Below are positions 1 through 9,759 of a stretch of DNA of 64,000 bases, piece after piece (position 1 is the stretch's first letter; each line of letters starts with the position of its first letter). Both the position numbers and the translations under genes were made by a program. The notes under the pieces were generated by a model. The model was not told the DNA's origin and searched no databases. It saw nothing but the letters and a program-made list of their open reading frames with translations. This DNA comes from Antedon bifida (taxonomy: Eukaryota > Echinodermata > Crinoidea > Comatulida > Antedonidae): positions 10,540,001 through 10,604,000 of the forward strand of contig OY727102.1 of NCBI GenBank assembly GCA_963402885.1, written 5' to 3'.

Positions 1-1095
1 ATTTAAAAACGTTTTATACCATTTTGAGCATTTCGACATAAATTTTTCACACAAAACATCAAAGTGTGCAGAATAGCTTCAAATCGCATTTGGAGACGTT
101 TCAGACCATTTTGTGATTTTCGAAAAAACTTGTTAACATAAAAACACCAAAGTGCTAAGAATAGCTTCAAATCGCATTTGGAGACATTTTAGACCATTTT
201 GTTATTTTCGAAAAATCTTGTTAACATAAAAACACCAAAGTGCTTAGAATAGCTTCAAATCGCATTTGGAGACGTTTTAGACCATTTTGTGATTTTCGAA
301 AAAACTTGGTTACAGAAAAACATCAAAGTGCTTAAAATATAATTAGAAACCGTTTTAGACCATTTTGAGCAATTCGATAAAACTTTTTACACAAAAACAT
401 CAAAGAGCACAAAATAGCTTAATATCGTATTTAAAAACGTTTTAGACCATTTTGTGATTTTCGAAAAAACTTGTTAACATAAAAACACCAAAGTGCTTAG
501 AATAGCTTCAAATCGCATTTGGAGACGTTTTAGACCATTTTGTGATTTTCGAAAAAACTTGGTTACACAAAAACATCAAAGTGCTTAAAATCTCATTATA
601 AACCGTTTTAGACCATTTTGAGCAATTCGATAAAACTTTTCACACAAAAACATCAAAGAGCACAAAATAGCTTAATATCGTATTTAAAAACGTTTTAGAC
701 CATTTTGAGCATTTCGACAAAAATTTTTCACACAAAACATCAAAGTGTGCAGAATAGCTTCAAATCGCATTTGGAGACGTTTTACACCATTTTGTGATTT
801 TCGAAAAAACTTGGTTACAGAAAAACACCAAAGTGCTTAAAATCTCATTAGAAACCGTTTTAGACCATTTTGAGCAATTCGATAAAACTTTTCACACAAA
901 AACATCAAAGAGCACAAAATAGCTTAATATCGTATTTAAAAACGTTTTAGACCATTTTGAGCATTTCGACAAAAATTATTCCCACAAAACATCAAAGTGT
1001 GCAGAATAGCTTCAAATCGCATTTGGAGACGTTTTAGACCATTTTGTGATTTTCGAAAAAACTTGTTAACATAAAAACACCAAAGTGCTTAGAAT

Positions 1096-1151
1096 AGCTT
1101 CAAATCGCATTTGGAGACGTTATTCCCACAAAACATCAAAGTGTGCAGAAT
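1096..1151 (+). repeat. 56-bp truncated A-D fusion monomer, copy 1
   Basis: Starts as class A (AGCTTCAAATCGCATTTGG, GAGACGTT) and jumps directly to the end of a TTATTCCC-type D monomer (ATTCCCACAAAACATC). The core and middle are missing, leaving 56 bp in place of 87-88. The junction is GACGTTATTCCC; both parents have TT at the breakpoint, so a short-homology deletion is plausible. Seven copies occur in the window with the same junction, so this is one event spread by block amplification. Confidence 0.93.
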
Positions 1152-1239
1152 AGCTTCAAATCGCATTTGGAGACATTTTAGACCATTTTGTGATTTTCGA
1201 AAAAACTTGTTAACATAAAAACAACAAAGTGCTTAAAAT
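1152..1239 (+). repeat. A/B hybrid monomer (88 bp) joined directly to C
   Basis: Begins as class A, including TTGTTAACAT and the rare AACAACAAAG, but ends GTGCTTAAAAT like class B and runs straight into C. One 88-bp step has been lost relative to 31146-31321, where complete A and B are present. The same hybrid recurs at 33847-33934, 43834-43921 and 53733-53820. The shared GTGCT allows an in-register crossover. Confidence 0.9.
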
Positions 1240-1329
1240 CTCATTATAAACCGTTTTAGACCATTTTGAGCAATTCGATAAAACTTTTCACACAAAAACA
1301 TCAAAGAGCACAAAATAGCTTAATATCGT

Positions 1330-2035
1330 ATTTAAAAACGTTTTATACCATTTTGAGCATTTCGACATAAATTTTTCACACAAAACATCAAAGTGTGCAG
1401 AATAGCTTCAAATCGCATTTGGAGACGTTTCAGACCATTTTGTGATTTTCGAAAAAACTTGTTAACATAAAAACACCAAAGTGCTAAGAATAGCTTCAAA
1501 TCGCATTTGGAGACATTTTAGACCATTTTGTTATTTTCGAAAAATCTTGTTAACATAAAAACACCAAAGTGCTTAGAATAGCTTCAAATCGCATTTGGAG
1601 ACGTTTTAGACCATTTTGTGATTTTCGAAAAAACTTGGTTACAGAAAAACATCAAAGTGCTTAAAATATAATTAGAAACCGTTTTAGACCATTTTGAGCA
1701 ATTCGATAAAACTTTTTACACAAAAACATCAAAGAGCACAAAATAGCTTAATATCGTATTTAAAAACGTTTTAGACCATTTTGTGATTTTCGAAAAAACT
1801 TGTTAACATAAAAACACCAAAGTGCTTAGAATAGCTTCAAATCGCATTTGGAGACGTTTTAGACCATTTTGTGATTTTCGAAAAAACTTGGTTACACAAA
1901 AACATCAAAGTGCTTAAAATCTCATTATAAACCGTTTTAGACCATTTTGAGCAATTCGATAAAACTTTTCACACAAAAACATCAAAGAGCACAAAATAGC
2001 TTAATATCGTATTTAAAAACGTTTTAGACCATTTT
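1330..2035 (+). repeat. 1329-bp module, matching part of the second copy
   Basis: Repeats bases 1-706 at a spacing of 1329 bp, with the same ordered variants: CGACATAAAT, GTTTCAGACC, AAAAATCTTG and ATAATTAGAAACC. After about 2035 it carries a TTATTCCCAC-type D where the first copy has TTTTTCACAC, so the pair is incomplete. The duplication predates super-unit amplification, because every full super-unit carries it. Confidence 0.86.
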
Positions 2036-2639
2036 GAGCATTTCGACAAAAATTATTCCCACAAAACATCAAAGTGTGCAGAATAGCTTCAAATCGCATT
2101 TGGAGACGTTTTAGACCATTTTGTGATTTTCGAAAAAACTTGTTAACATAAAAACACCAAAGTGCTTAGAATAGCTTCAAATCGCATTTGGAGACGTTTT
2201 AGACCATTTTGTGATTTTCGAAAAAACTTGGTTACAGAAAAACATCAAAGTGCTTAAAATCTCATTAGAAACCGTTTTAGACCATTTTGAGCAATTCGAT
2301 AAAACTTTTCACACAAAAACATCAAAGAGCACAAAATAGCTTAATATCGTATTTAAAAATGTTTTAGACCATTTTGAGCATTTCGACAAAAAATGTTCAC
2401 ACAAAACATCAAAGTGTGCAGAATAGCTTCAAATCGCATTTGGAGACGTTTTAGACCATTTTGTGATTTTCGAAAAAACTTGGTTACAGAAAAACATCAA
2501 AGTGCTTAAAATCTCATTAGAAACCGTTTTAGACCATTTTGAGCAATTCGATAAAACTTTTCACACAAAAACATCAAAGAGCACAAAATAGCTTAATATC
2601 GTATTTAAAAACGTTTTAGACCATTTTGAGCATTTCTAC

Positions 2640-2900
2640 AAAAATTTTTCACAAAAAACATCAAAGTGTACAGAATAGCTTCAAATCGCATTTGGAGACG
2701 TTTTAGACCATTTTGTGATTTTCGAAAAAACTTGGTTACAGAAAAACATCAAAGTGCTTAAAATCTCATTAGAAACCGTTTTAGACCATTTTGAGCAATT
2801 CGATAAAACTTTTCACACAAAAACATCAAAGAGCACAAAATAGCTTAATATCGTATTTAAAAACGTTTTAGACCATTTTGAGCATTTCTACAAAAATTTT
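2640..2900 (+). repeat. Extra CTACAAAAA-type trimer specific to the left copy
   Basis: Two successive D monomers of the CTACAAAAATTTTTCAC subtype lie here, about 252 bp apart. The corresponding place in 32696-42682 (around 35331) has one, followed by an A monomer that the left copy has lost. The net difference is 164 bp, equal to one trimer gained minus one 88-bp monomer. The second copy ends in an A-type tail (CACCAAAGTGCTTAGAAT), a further hybrid. Confidence 0.8.
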
Positions 2901-4289
2901 TCACAAAAAACACCAAAGTGCTTAGAATAGCTTCAAATCGCATTTGGAGACGTTTTAGACCATTTTGTGATTTTCGAAAAAACTTGGTTACACAAAAACA
3001 TCAACGTGCTTAAAATCTCATTATAAACCGTTTTAGACCATTTTGAGCAATTCGATAAAACTTTTCACACAAAAACATCAAAGAGCACAAAATAGCTTAA
3101 TATCGTATTTAAAAACGTTTTAGACCATTTTGAGCATTTCGACAAAAATTTTTCACACAAAACATCAAAGTGTGCAGAATAGCTTCAAATCGCATTTGGA
3201 GACGTTTTAGACCATTTTGTGATTTTCGAAAAAACTTGTTAACATAAAAACACCAAAGTGCTAAGAATAGCTTCAAATCGCATTTTGAGACATTTTAGAC
3301 CATTTTGTTTTTTTCGAAAAAACTTGTTAACATAAAAACACCAAAGTGCTTAGAATAGCTTCAAATCGCACTTGGAGACGTTTTAGACCATTTTGTGATT
3401 TTCGAAAAAACTTGGTTACAGAAAAACATCAAAGTGCTTAAAATCTCATTAGAAACCGTTTTAGACCATTTTGAGCAATTCGATAAAACTTTTCACACAA
3501 AAACATCAAAGAGCACAAAATAGCTTAATATCGTATTTAAAAACGTTTTAGACCATTTTGAGCATTTCGACAAAAATTATTCCCACAAAACATCAAAGTG
3601 TGCAGAATAGCTTCAAATCGCATTTGGAGACGTTTTAGACCATTTTGTGATTTTCGAAAAAACTTGTTAACATAAAAACACCAAAGTGCTTAGAATAGCT
3701 TCAAATCGCATTTAGAGACGTTTTAGACCATTTTCTGATTTTCGAAAAAACTTGGTTACACAAAAACATCAAAGTGCTTAAAATATCATTATAAACCGTT
3801 TTAGACCATTTTGAGCAATTCGATAAAACTTTTCACACAAAAACATCAAAGAGCACAAAATAGCTTAATATCGTATTTAAAAACGTTTTAGACCATTTTA
3901 AGCATTTCGACAAAAATTGTTCACACAAAACATCAAAGTGTGCAGAATAGCTTCAAATCGCATTTGGAGACGTTTTAGACCATTTTGTGATTTTCGAAAA
4001 AACTTGTTAACATAAAAACACCAAAGTGCTAAGAATAGCTTCAAATCGCATTTTGAGACATTTTAGACCATTTTGTTTTTTTCGAAAAAACTTGTTAACA
4101 TAAAAACACCAAAGTGCTTAGAATAGCTTCAAATCGCATTTGGAGACGTTTTAGACGATTTTGTGATTTTCGAAAAAACTTGGTTACAGAAAAACATCAA
4201 AGTGCTTAAAATCTCATTATAAACCGTTTTAGACCATTTTGAGCAATTCGATAAAACTTTTCACACAAAAACATCAAAGAGCACAAAAT

Positions 4290-4409
4290 AGCTTAATATA
4301 GTATTTAAAAACGTTTTAGACCATTTTGAGCATTTCTACAAAAAATTTTCACAAAAAACATCAAATCGCAAAAAAAAATTTTCACAAAAAACATCAAAGA
4401 GCACAAAAT
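4290..4409 (+). repeat. 120-bp D/C monomer with 33-bp internal duplication, copy 1
   Basis: Begins as D (AGCTTAATAT), has the CTACAAAAA subtype, and ends as C (AAAGAGCACAAAAT). Inside, AAAAATTTTCAC at 4341 is repeated at 4374, a 33-bp slip, with the intervening TCAAATCGCA resembling the start of class A. It is 120 bp long where the form without the slip is 87 bp. It is followed by another D monomer, giving an unusual D-D order. This copy alone has ATATAGTATTT for ATATCGTATTT. Confidence 0.92.
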
Positions 4410-5606
4410 AGCTTAATATCGTATTTAAAAACGTTTTAGACGATTTTGAGCATTTCGACAAAAATTTTTCACACAAAACATCAAAGTGTGCAGAATAGCT
4501 TCAAATCGCATTTGGAGACGTTTTAGACCATTTTGTGATTTTCGAAAAAACTTGTTAACATAAAAACACCAAAGTGCTAAGAATAGCTTCAAATCGCATT
4601 TGGAGACATTTGAGATCATTTTGTTATTTTCGAAAAAACATGTTAACATAAAAACACCAAAGTGCTTAGAATAGCTTCAAATCGCATTTGGAGACGTTTT
4701 AGACCATTTTGTGATTTTCGAAAAAACTTGGTTACAGGAAAACATCAAAGTGCTTAAAATCTCATTAGAAACCGTTTTAGACCATTTTGAGCAATTCGAT
4801 AAAACTTTTCACACAAAAACATCAAAGAGCACAAAATAGCTTAATATCGTATTTAAAAACGTTTTAGACCATTTTGAGCATTTCGACAAAAATTGTTCAC
4901 ACAAAACATCAAAGTGTGCAGAATAGCTTCAAATCGCATTTGGAGACGTTTTAGACCATTTTGTGATTTTCGAAAAAACTTGTTAACATAAAAACACCAA
5001 AGTGCTAAGAATAGCTTCAAATCGCATTTTGAGACATTTTAGGCCATTTTGTTTTTTTTCGAAAAAACTTGTTAACATAAAAACACCAAAGTGCTTAGAA
5101 TAGCTTCAAATCGCATTTGGAGACGTTTTAGACCATTTTGTGATTTTCGAACAAACTTGGTTACAGAAAAACATCAAAGTGCTTAAAATCTCATTAGAAA
5201 CCGTTTTAGACCATTTTGAGCAATTTGATAAAATTTTTGACACAAAAACATCAAAGAGCACAAAATAGCTTAATATCGTATTTAAAAACGTTTTAGACCA
5301 TTTTGAGCATTTCGACAAAAATTATTCCCACAAAACATCAAAGTGTGCAGAATAGCTTCAAATCGCATTTGGAGACATTTTAGACCATTTTGTGATTTTC
5401 GAAAAAACTTGTTAACATAAAAACAACAAAGTGCTAAGAATAGCTTCAAATCGCATTTGGAGACGTTTTAGACCATTTTGTGATTTTCGAAAAAACTTGG
5501 TTACACAAAAACATCAAAGTGCTTAAAATCTCATTATAAACCGTTTTAGACCATTTTGAGCAATTCGATAAAACTTTTCACACAAAAACATCAAAGAGCA
5601 CAAAAT

Positions 5607-5726
5607 AGCTTAATATCGTATTTAAAAACGTTTTAGACCATTTTGAGCATTTCTACAAAAAATTTTCACAAAAAACATCAAATCGCAAAAAAAAATTTTC
5701 ACAAAAAACATCAAAGAGCACAAAAT
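5607..5726 (+). repeat. 120-bp D/C monomer with 33-bp duplication, copy 2
   Basis: Same structure as 4290-4409 at a spacing of 1317 bp; it is part of the local tandem duplication. It has ATATCGTATTT where copy 1 has ATATAGTATTT. Confidence 0.92.
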
Positions 5727-6670
5727 AGCTTAATATCGTATTTAAAAACGTTTTAGACGATTTTGAGCATTTCGACAAAAATTTTTCACACAAAACATCA
5801 AAGTGTGCAGAATAGCTTCAAATCGCATTTGGAGACGTTTTAGACCATTTTGTGATTTTCGAAAAAACTTGTTAACATAAAAACACCAAAGTGCTAAGAA
5901 TAGCTTCAAATCGCATTTGGAGACATTTGAGATCATTTTGTTATTTTCGAAAAAACATGTTAACATAAAAACACCAAAGTGCTTAGAATAGCTTCAAATC
6001 GCATTTGGAGACGTTTTAGACCATTTTGTGATTTTCGAAAAAACTTGGTTACAGGAAAACATCAAAGTGCTTAAAATCTCATTAGAAACCGTTTTAGACC
6101 ATTTTGAGCAATTCGATAAAACTTTTCACACAAAAACATCAAAGAGCACAAAATAGCTTAATATCGTATTTAAAAACGTTTTAGACCATTTTGAGCATTT
6201 CGACAAAAATTGTTCACACAAAACATCAAAGTGTGCAGAATAGCTTCAAATCGCATTTGGAGACGTTTTAGACCATTTTGTGATTTTCGAAAAAACTTGT
6301 TAACATAAAAACACCAAAGTGCTAAGAATAGCTTCAAATCGCATTTTGAGACATTTTAGGCCATTTTGTTTTTTTTCGAAAAAACTTGTTAACATAAAAA
6401 CACCAAAGTGCTTAGAATAGCTTCAAATCGCATTTGGAGACGTTTTAGACCATTTTGTGATTTTCGAACAAACTTGGTTACAGAAAAACATCAAAGTGCT
6501 TAAAATCTCATTAGAAACCGTTTTAGACCATTTTGAGCAATTTGATAAAATTTTTGACACAAAAACATCAAAGAGCACAAAATAGCTTAATATCGTATTT
6601 AAAAACGTTTTAGACCATTTTGAGCATTTCGACAAAAATTATTCCCACAAAACATCAAAGTGTGCAGAAT

Positions 6671-6758
6671 AGCTTCAAATCGCATTTGGAGACGTTTTAG
6701 ACCATTTTGTGATTTTCGAAAAAACTTGTTAACATAAAAACACCAAAGTGCTTAGAAT
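6671..6758 (+). repeat. Reference monomer class A (88 bp)
   Basis: Representative A monomer. It starts AGCTTCAAATCGCATTTGG, has the core GTTTTAGACCATTTTG followed by TGATTTTCGAAAAAAC, then the class-diagnostic TTGTTAACATAAAAACACC, and ends GTGCTTAGAAT. By count it has 28 G+C in 88 bases. Common subtypes are a GTGCTAAGAAT ending; GACATTTT for GACGTTTT; and a form with CATTTTGAGACATTTT plus a T-run after the core. It shares its first half with class B, so A and B probably come from one ancestral monomer. Confidence 0.95.
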
Positions 6759-6846
6759 AGCTTCAAATCGCATTTGGAGACGTTTTAGACCATTTTGTGA
6801 TTTTCGAAAAAACTTGGTTACAGAAAAACATCAAAGTGCTTAAAAT
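6759..6846 (+). repeat. Reference monomer class B (88 bp)
   Basis: Representative B monomer. It matches class A to about base 57 and is then distinguished by TTGGTTACAGAAAAACATC and the ending GTGCTTAAAAT. Two main alleles exist: GGTTACAG, as here, and GGTTACAC. They are usually coupled to different versions of the following C monomer. B is nearly always followed directly by C. Confidence 0.94.
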
Positions 6847-6923
6847 CTCATTAGAAACCGTTTTAGACCATTTTGAGCAATTCGATAAAACTTTTCACAC
6901 AAAAACATCAAAGAGCACAAAAT
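6847..6923 (+). repeat. Reference monomer class C (77 bp, 5'-shortened)
   Basis: Representative C monomer. It lacks the AGCTT start of the other classes and begins CTCATTAGAAACCGTTTTAG, so it is about 10-11 bp shorter. It continues ATTTTGAGCAATTCGATAAAAC and ends CAAAGAGCACAAAAT. The second half is clearly related to class D (shared GAGCA-TTCGA, TTTTCACACAAAA, CATCAAAG). Alleles are CATTAGAAACC, CATTATAAACC and ATAATTAGAAACC. The shortened 5' end makes C the phase marker of the HOR. Confidence 0.94.
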
Positions 6924-7010
6924 AGCTTAATATCGTATTTAAAAACGTTTTAGACCATTTTGAGCATTTCGACAAAAAATGTTCACACAAAACATCAAAG
7001 TGTGCAGAAT
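6924..7010 (+). repeat. Reference monomer class D (87 bp)
   Basis: Representative D monomer. It starts AGCTTAATATCGTATTTAAA, carries the core followed by GAGCATTTCGACAAAAA, and ends CATCAAAGTGTGCAGAAT. The short stretch after CGACAAAAA is the most variable site in the satellite. Versions include TTTTTCACAC, TTATTCCCAC, TTGTTCACAC, ATGTTCACAC and ATTTTCACAC, plus CTACAAAAA with ACAGAAT. These versions serve as barcodes for tracing which blocks were copied. Confidence 0.94.
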
Positions 7011-8799
7011 AGCTTCAAATCGCATTTGGAGACGTTTTAGACCATTTTGTGATTTTCGAAAAAACTTGTTAACATAAAAACACCAAAGTGCTAAGAATAG
7101 CTTCAAATCGCATTTGGAGACATTTTAGACCATTTTGTTATTTTCGAAAAATCTTGTTAACATAAAAACACCAAAGTGCTTAGAATAGCTTCAAATCGCA
7201 TTTGGAGACGTTTTAGACCATTTTGTGATTTTCGAAAAAACTTGGTTACAGAAAAACATCAAAGTGCTTAAAATATAATTAGAAACCGTTTTAAACCATT
7301 TTGAGCAATTCGATAAAACTTTTTACACAAAAACATCAAAGAGCACAAAATAGCTTAATATCGTATTTAAAAACGTTTTAGACCATTTTGTGATTTTCAA
7401 AAGAACTTGTTAACATAAAAACACCAAAGTGCTTAGAATAGCTTCAAATCGCATTTGGAGACGTTTTAGACCATTTTGTGATTTTCGAAAAAACTTGGTT
7501 ACACAAAAACATTAAAGTGCTTAAAATCTCATTATAAACCGTTTTAGACCATTTTGAACAATTCGATAAAACTTTTCACACAAAAACATCAAAGAGCACA
7601 AAATAGCTTAATATCGTATTTAAAAACGTTTTAGACCATTTTGAGCATTTCGACAAACATTTTTCACACAAAACATCAAAGTTTGCAGAATAGCTTCAAA
7701 TCGCATTTGGAGACGTTTTAGACCATTTTGTGATTTTCGAAAAAACTTGTTAACATAAAAACACCAAAGTGCTAAGAATAGCTTCAAATCGCATTTTGAG
7801 ACATTTTAGACCATTTTGTTTTTTTCGAAAAAACTTGTTAACATAAAAACACCAAAGTGCTTAGAATAGCTTCAAATCGCACTTGGAGACGTTTTAGACC
7901 ATTTTGTGATTTTCGAAAAAACTTGGTTACAGAAAAACATCAAAGTGCTTAAAATCTCATTAGAAACCGTTTTAGACCATTTTGAGCAATTCGATAAAAC
8001 TTTTCACACAAAAACATCAAAGAGCACAAAATAGCTTAATATCGTATTTAAAAACGTTTTAGACCATTTTGAGCATTTCGACAAAAATTATTCCCACAAA
8101 ACATCAAAGTGTGCAGAATAGCTTCAAATCGCATTTGGAGACGTTTTAGACCATTTTGTGATTTTCGAAAAAACTTGTTAACATAAAAACACCAAAGTGC
8201 TTAGAATAGCTTCAAATCGCATTTAGAGACGTTTTAGACCATTTTGTGATTTTCGAAAAAACTTGGTTACAGAAAAACATCAAAGTGCTTAAAATCTCAT
8301 TAGAAACCGTTTTAGACCATTTTGAGCAATTCGATAAAACTTTTCACACAAAAACATCAAAGAGCACAAAATAGCTTAATATCGTATTTAAAAACGTTTT
8401 AGACCATTTTGAGCATTTCGACAAAAATTATTCCCACAAAACATCAAAGTGTGCAGAATAGCTTCAAATCGCATTTGGAGACGTTTTAGACCATTTTGTG
8501 ATTTTCGAAAAAACTTGTTAACATAAAAACACCAAAGTGCTTAGAATAGCTTCAAATCGCATTTGGAGACGTTTTAGACCATTTTGTGATTTTCGAAAAA
8601 ACTTGGTTACAGAAAAACATCAAAGTGCTTAAAATCTCATTAGAAACCGTTTTAGACCATTTTGAGCAATTCGATAAAACTTTTCACACAAAAACATCAA
8701 AGAGCACAAAATAGCTTAATATCGTATTTAAAAACGTTTTAGACCATTTTGAGCATTTCGACAAAAAATGTTCACACAAAACATCAAAGTGTGCAGAAT

Positions 8800-9051
8800 A
8801 GCTTCAAATCGCATTTGGAGACGTTTTAGACCATTTTGTGATTTTCGAAAAAACTTGGTTACAGAAAAACATCAAAGTGCTTAAAATCTCATTAGAAACC
8901 GTTTTAGACCATTTTGAGCAATTCGATAAAACTTTTCACACAAAAACATCAAAGAGCACAAAATAGCTTAATATCGTATTTAAAAACGTTTTAGACCATT
9001 TTGAGCATTTCTACAAAAAATTTTCACAAAAAACATCAAAGTGTACAGAAT
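8800..9051 (+). repeat. Reference 252-bp trimer HOR (B-C-D)
   Basis: The common shortened HOR with no class A monomer: B 8800-8887, C 8888-8964, D 8965-9051, total 252 bp. The D member is the CTACAAAAA subtype with the ACAGAAT ending. Here the B member carries GGTTACAG and C carries CATTAGAAACC. The trimer is explained by loss of one 88-bp A monomer through exchange between the similar A and B monomers. Confidence 0.92.
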
Positions 9052-9759
9052 AGCTTCAAATCGCATTTGGAGACGGTTTAGACCATTTTGTGATTTTCGA
9101 AAAAACTTGGTTACAGAAAAACATCAAAGTGCTTAAAATCTCATTAGAAACCGTTTTAGACCATTTTGAGCAATTCGATAAAACTTTTAACACAAAAACA
9201 TCAAAGAGCACAAAATAGCTTAATATCGTATTTTAAAACGTTTTAGACCATTTTGAGCATTTCGACAAAAATTTTTCACACAAAACATCACAGTGTGCAG
9301 AATAGCTTCAAATCGCATTTCGAGACGTTTTAGACCATTTTGTGATTTTCGAAAAAACTTGGTTACAGAAAAACACCAAAGTGCTTAAAATCTCATTAGA
9401 AACCGTTTTAGACCATTTTGAGCAATTCGATAAAACTTTTCACACAAAAACATCAAAGAGCACAAAATAGCTTAATATCGTATTTAAAAACGTTTTAGAC
9501 CATTTTGTGATTTTCGAAAAAACTTACTAACATAAAAACACCAAAGTGCTTAGAATAGCTTCAAATCGCATTTGGAGACGTTTTAGACCATTTTCTGATT
9601 TTCGAAAAAACTTGGTTACACAAAAACATCAAAGTGCTTAAAATATCATTATAAACCGTTTTAGACCATTTTGAGCAATTCGATAAAACTTTTCACACAA
9701 AAACATCAAAGAGCACAAAATAGCTTAATATCGTATTTAAAAACGTTTTAGACCATTTT

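Larger units (their letters stand above)
1..1329 (+). repeat. 1329-bp module, first copy of a tandem pair
   Basis: The module starts at ATTTAAAAACGTTTTATACC, inside a D monomer with the rare TTTTATACC and CGACATAAAT variants. The same start recurs at 1330. The first roughly 706 bp match the second copy closely; the copies then differ in D subtype (TTTTTCAC here, TTATTCCCAC there). The module ends with a 56-bp truncated monomer and an A/B hybrid. The same 1329-bp spacing occurs in the units at 32696, 42683 and 52582. Confidence 0.88.
4195..6697 (+). repeat. 1317-bp tandem duplication, about 1.9 copies
   Basis: Bases from about 4195 to about 5380 recur 1317 bp downstream. The match includes the 33-bp insert, CATTTGAGATCATT, ACAGGAAAACATC, an eight-T run after GGCCATTTTG, GAACAAACTTGG and CAATTTGATAAAATTTTTG. 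The super-units at 32696, 42683 and 52582 carry this stretch once, so the duplication is specific to the left copy. The near-identity suggests a recent event. One visible difference is ATATAG against ATATCG. Confidence 0.88.
6671..7010 (+). repeat. Reference 340-bp tetramer HOR (A-B-C-D)
   Basis: A clean canonical higher-order repeat: 88 + 88 + 77 + 87 = 340 bp. The next HOR begins at 7011. Because A resembles B and C resembles D, the HOR looks like an A/B pair (176 bp) followed by a C/D pair (164 bp), averaging 170 bp per pair and so close to nucleosome size. The nucleosome link is inference; the lengths and order are counted from the sequence. Confidence 0.93.
1..9507 (+). repeat. Left super-unit copy, rearranged version of the 9.9-kb unit
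   Basis: Aligns by eye with 32696 onward. The offset is 32695 at the start, 32531 near 3001 and 31181 at 6423. The changes are accounted for by an extra trimer less one monomer near 2640-2890 (252 - 88 = 164 bp), the 33-bp insert at 4341-4373, and a 1317-bp tandem duplication. At about 9507 it leaves the super-unit pattern: a D/A hybrid with CTTACTAACAT follows, where units 32696 and 42683 continue with ATTATTCCCAC. It probably begins upstream of the window. Confidence 0.85.

Noticed and set aside
1..2035. CRISPR-like array of direct repeats and spacers
   Set aside because: There are no unique spacers. The intervening sequence is itself repeated in a fixed order, the units are 77-88 bp, and no cas-like gene is present.
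4341..4406. 33-bp repeat as a possible transposon footprint or target-site duplication
   Set aside because: There is no inserted element and no terminal inverted repeats. The duplicated piece is ordinary monomer sequence, so slippage or exchange is simpler.
4425..4649. Reverse-strand 74-codon open frame, repeated at 5742-5966
   Set aside because: It lies wholly inside satellite monomers, its predicted peptide repeats with the monomers, and it exists only where a CGAAAAAACATG variant creates an ATG. The two copies are the two halves of the 1317-bp duplication. There is no homology I recognise and no regulatory context.
5106..5318. Reverse-strand 70-codon open frame found identically at 5106, 6423, 10965, 20073, 37604, 47503, 57490 and 61944
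   Set aside because: Identical copies reflect block duplication of satellite, not a conserved gene. The frame begins at a TTG, and the repeat lengths (77, 88, 340 bp) are not multiples of three, so frames close quickly. The peptide is a repeat of the monomer translated (the SKWSKT motif recurs).
6671..7010. CENP-B box, promoter or origin consensus inside the HOR
   Set aside because: No 17-bp CENP-B-like motif was seen on either strand. TATA- or origin-like AT-rich words are expected by chance in sequence this AT-rich and are repeated in every monomer, so none can be supported.
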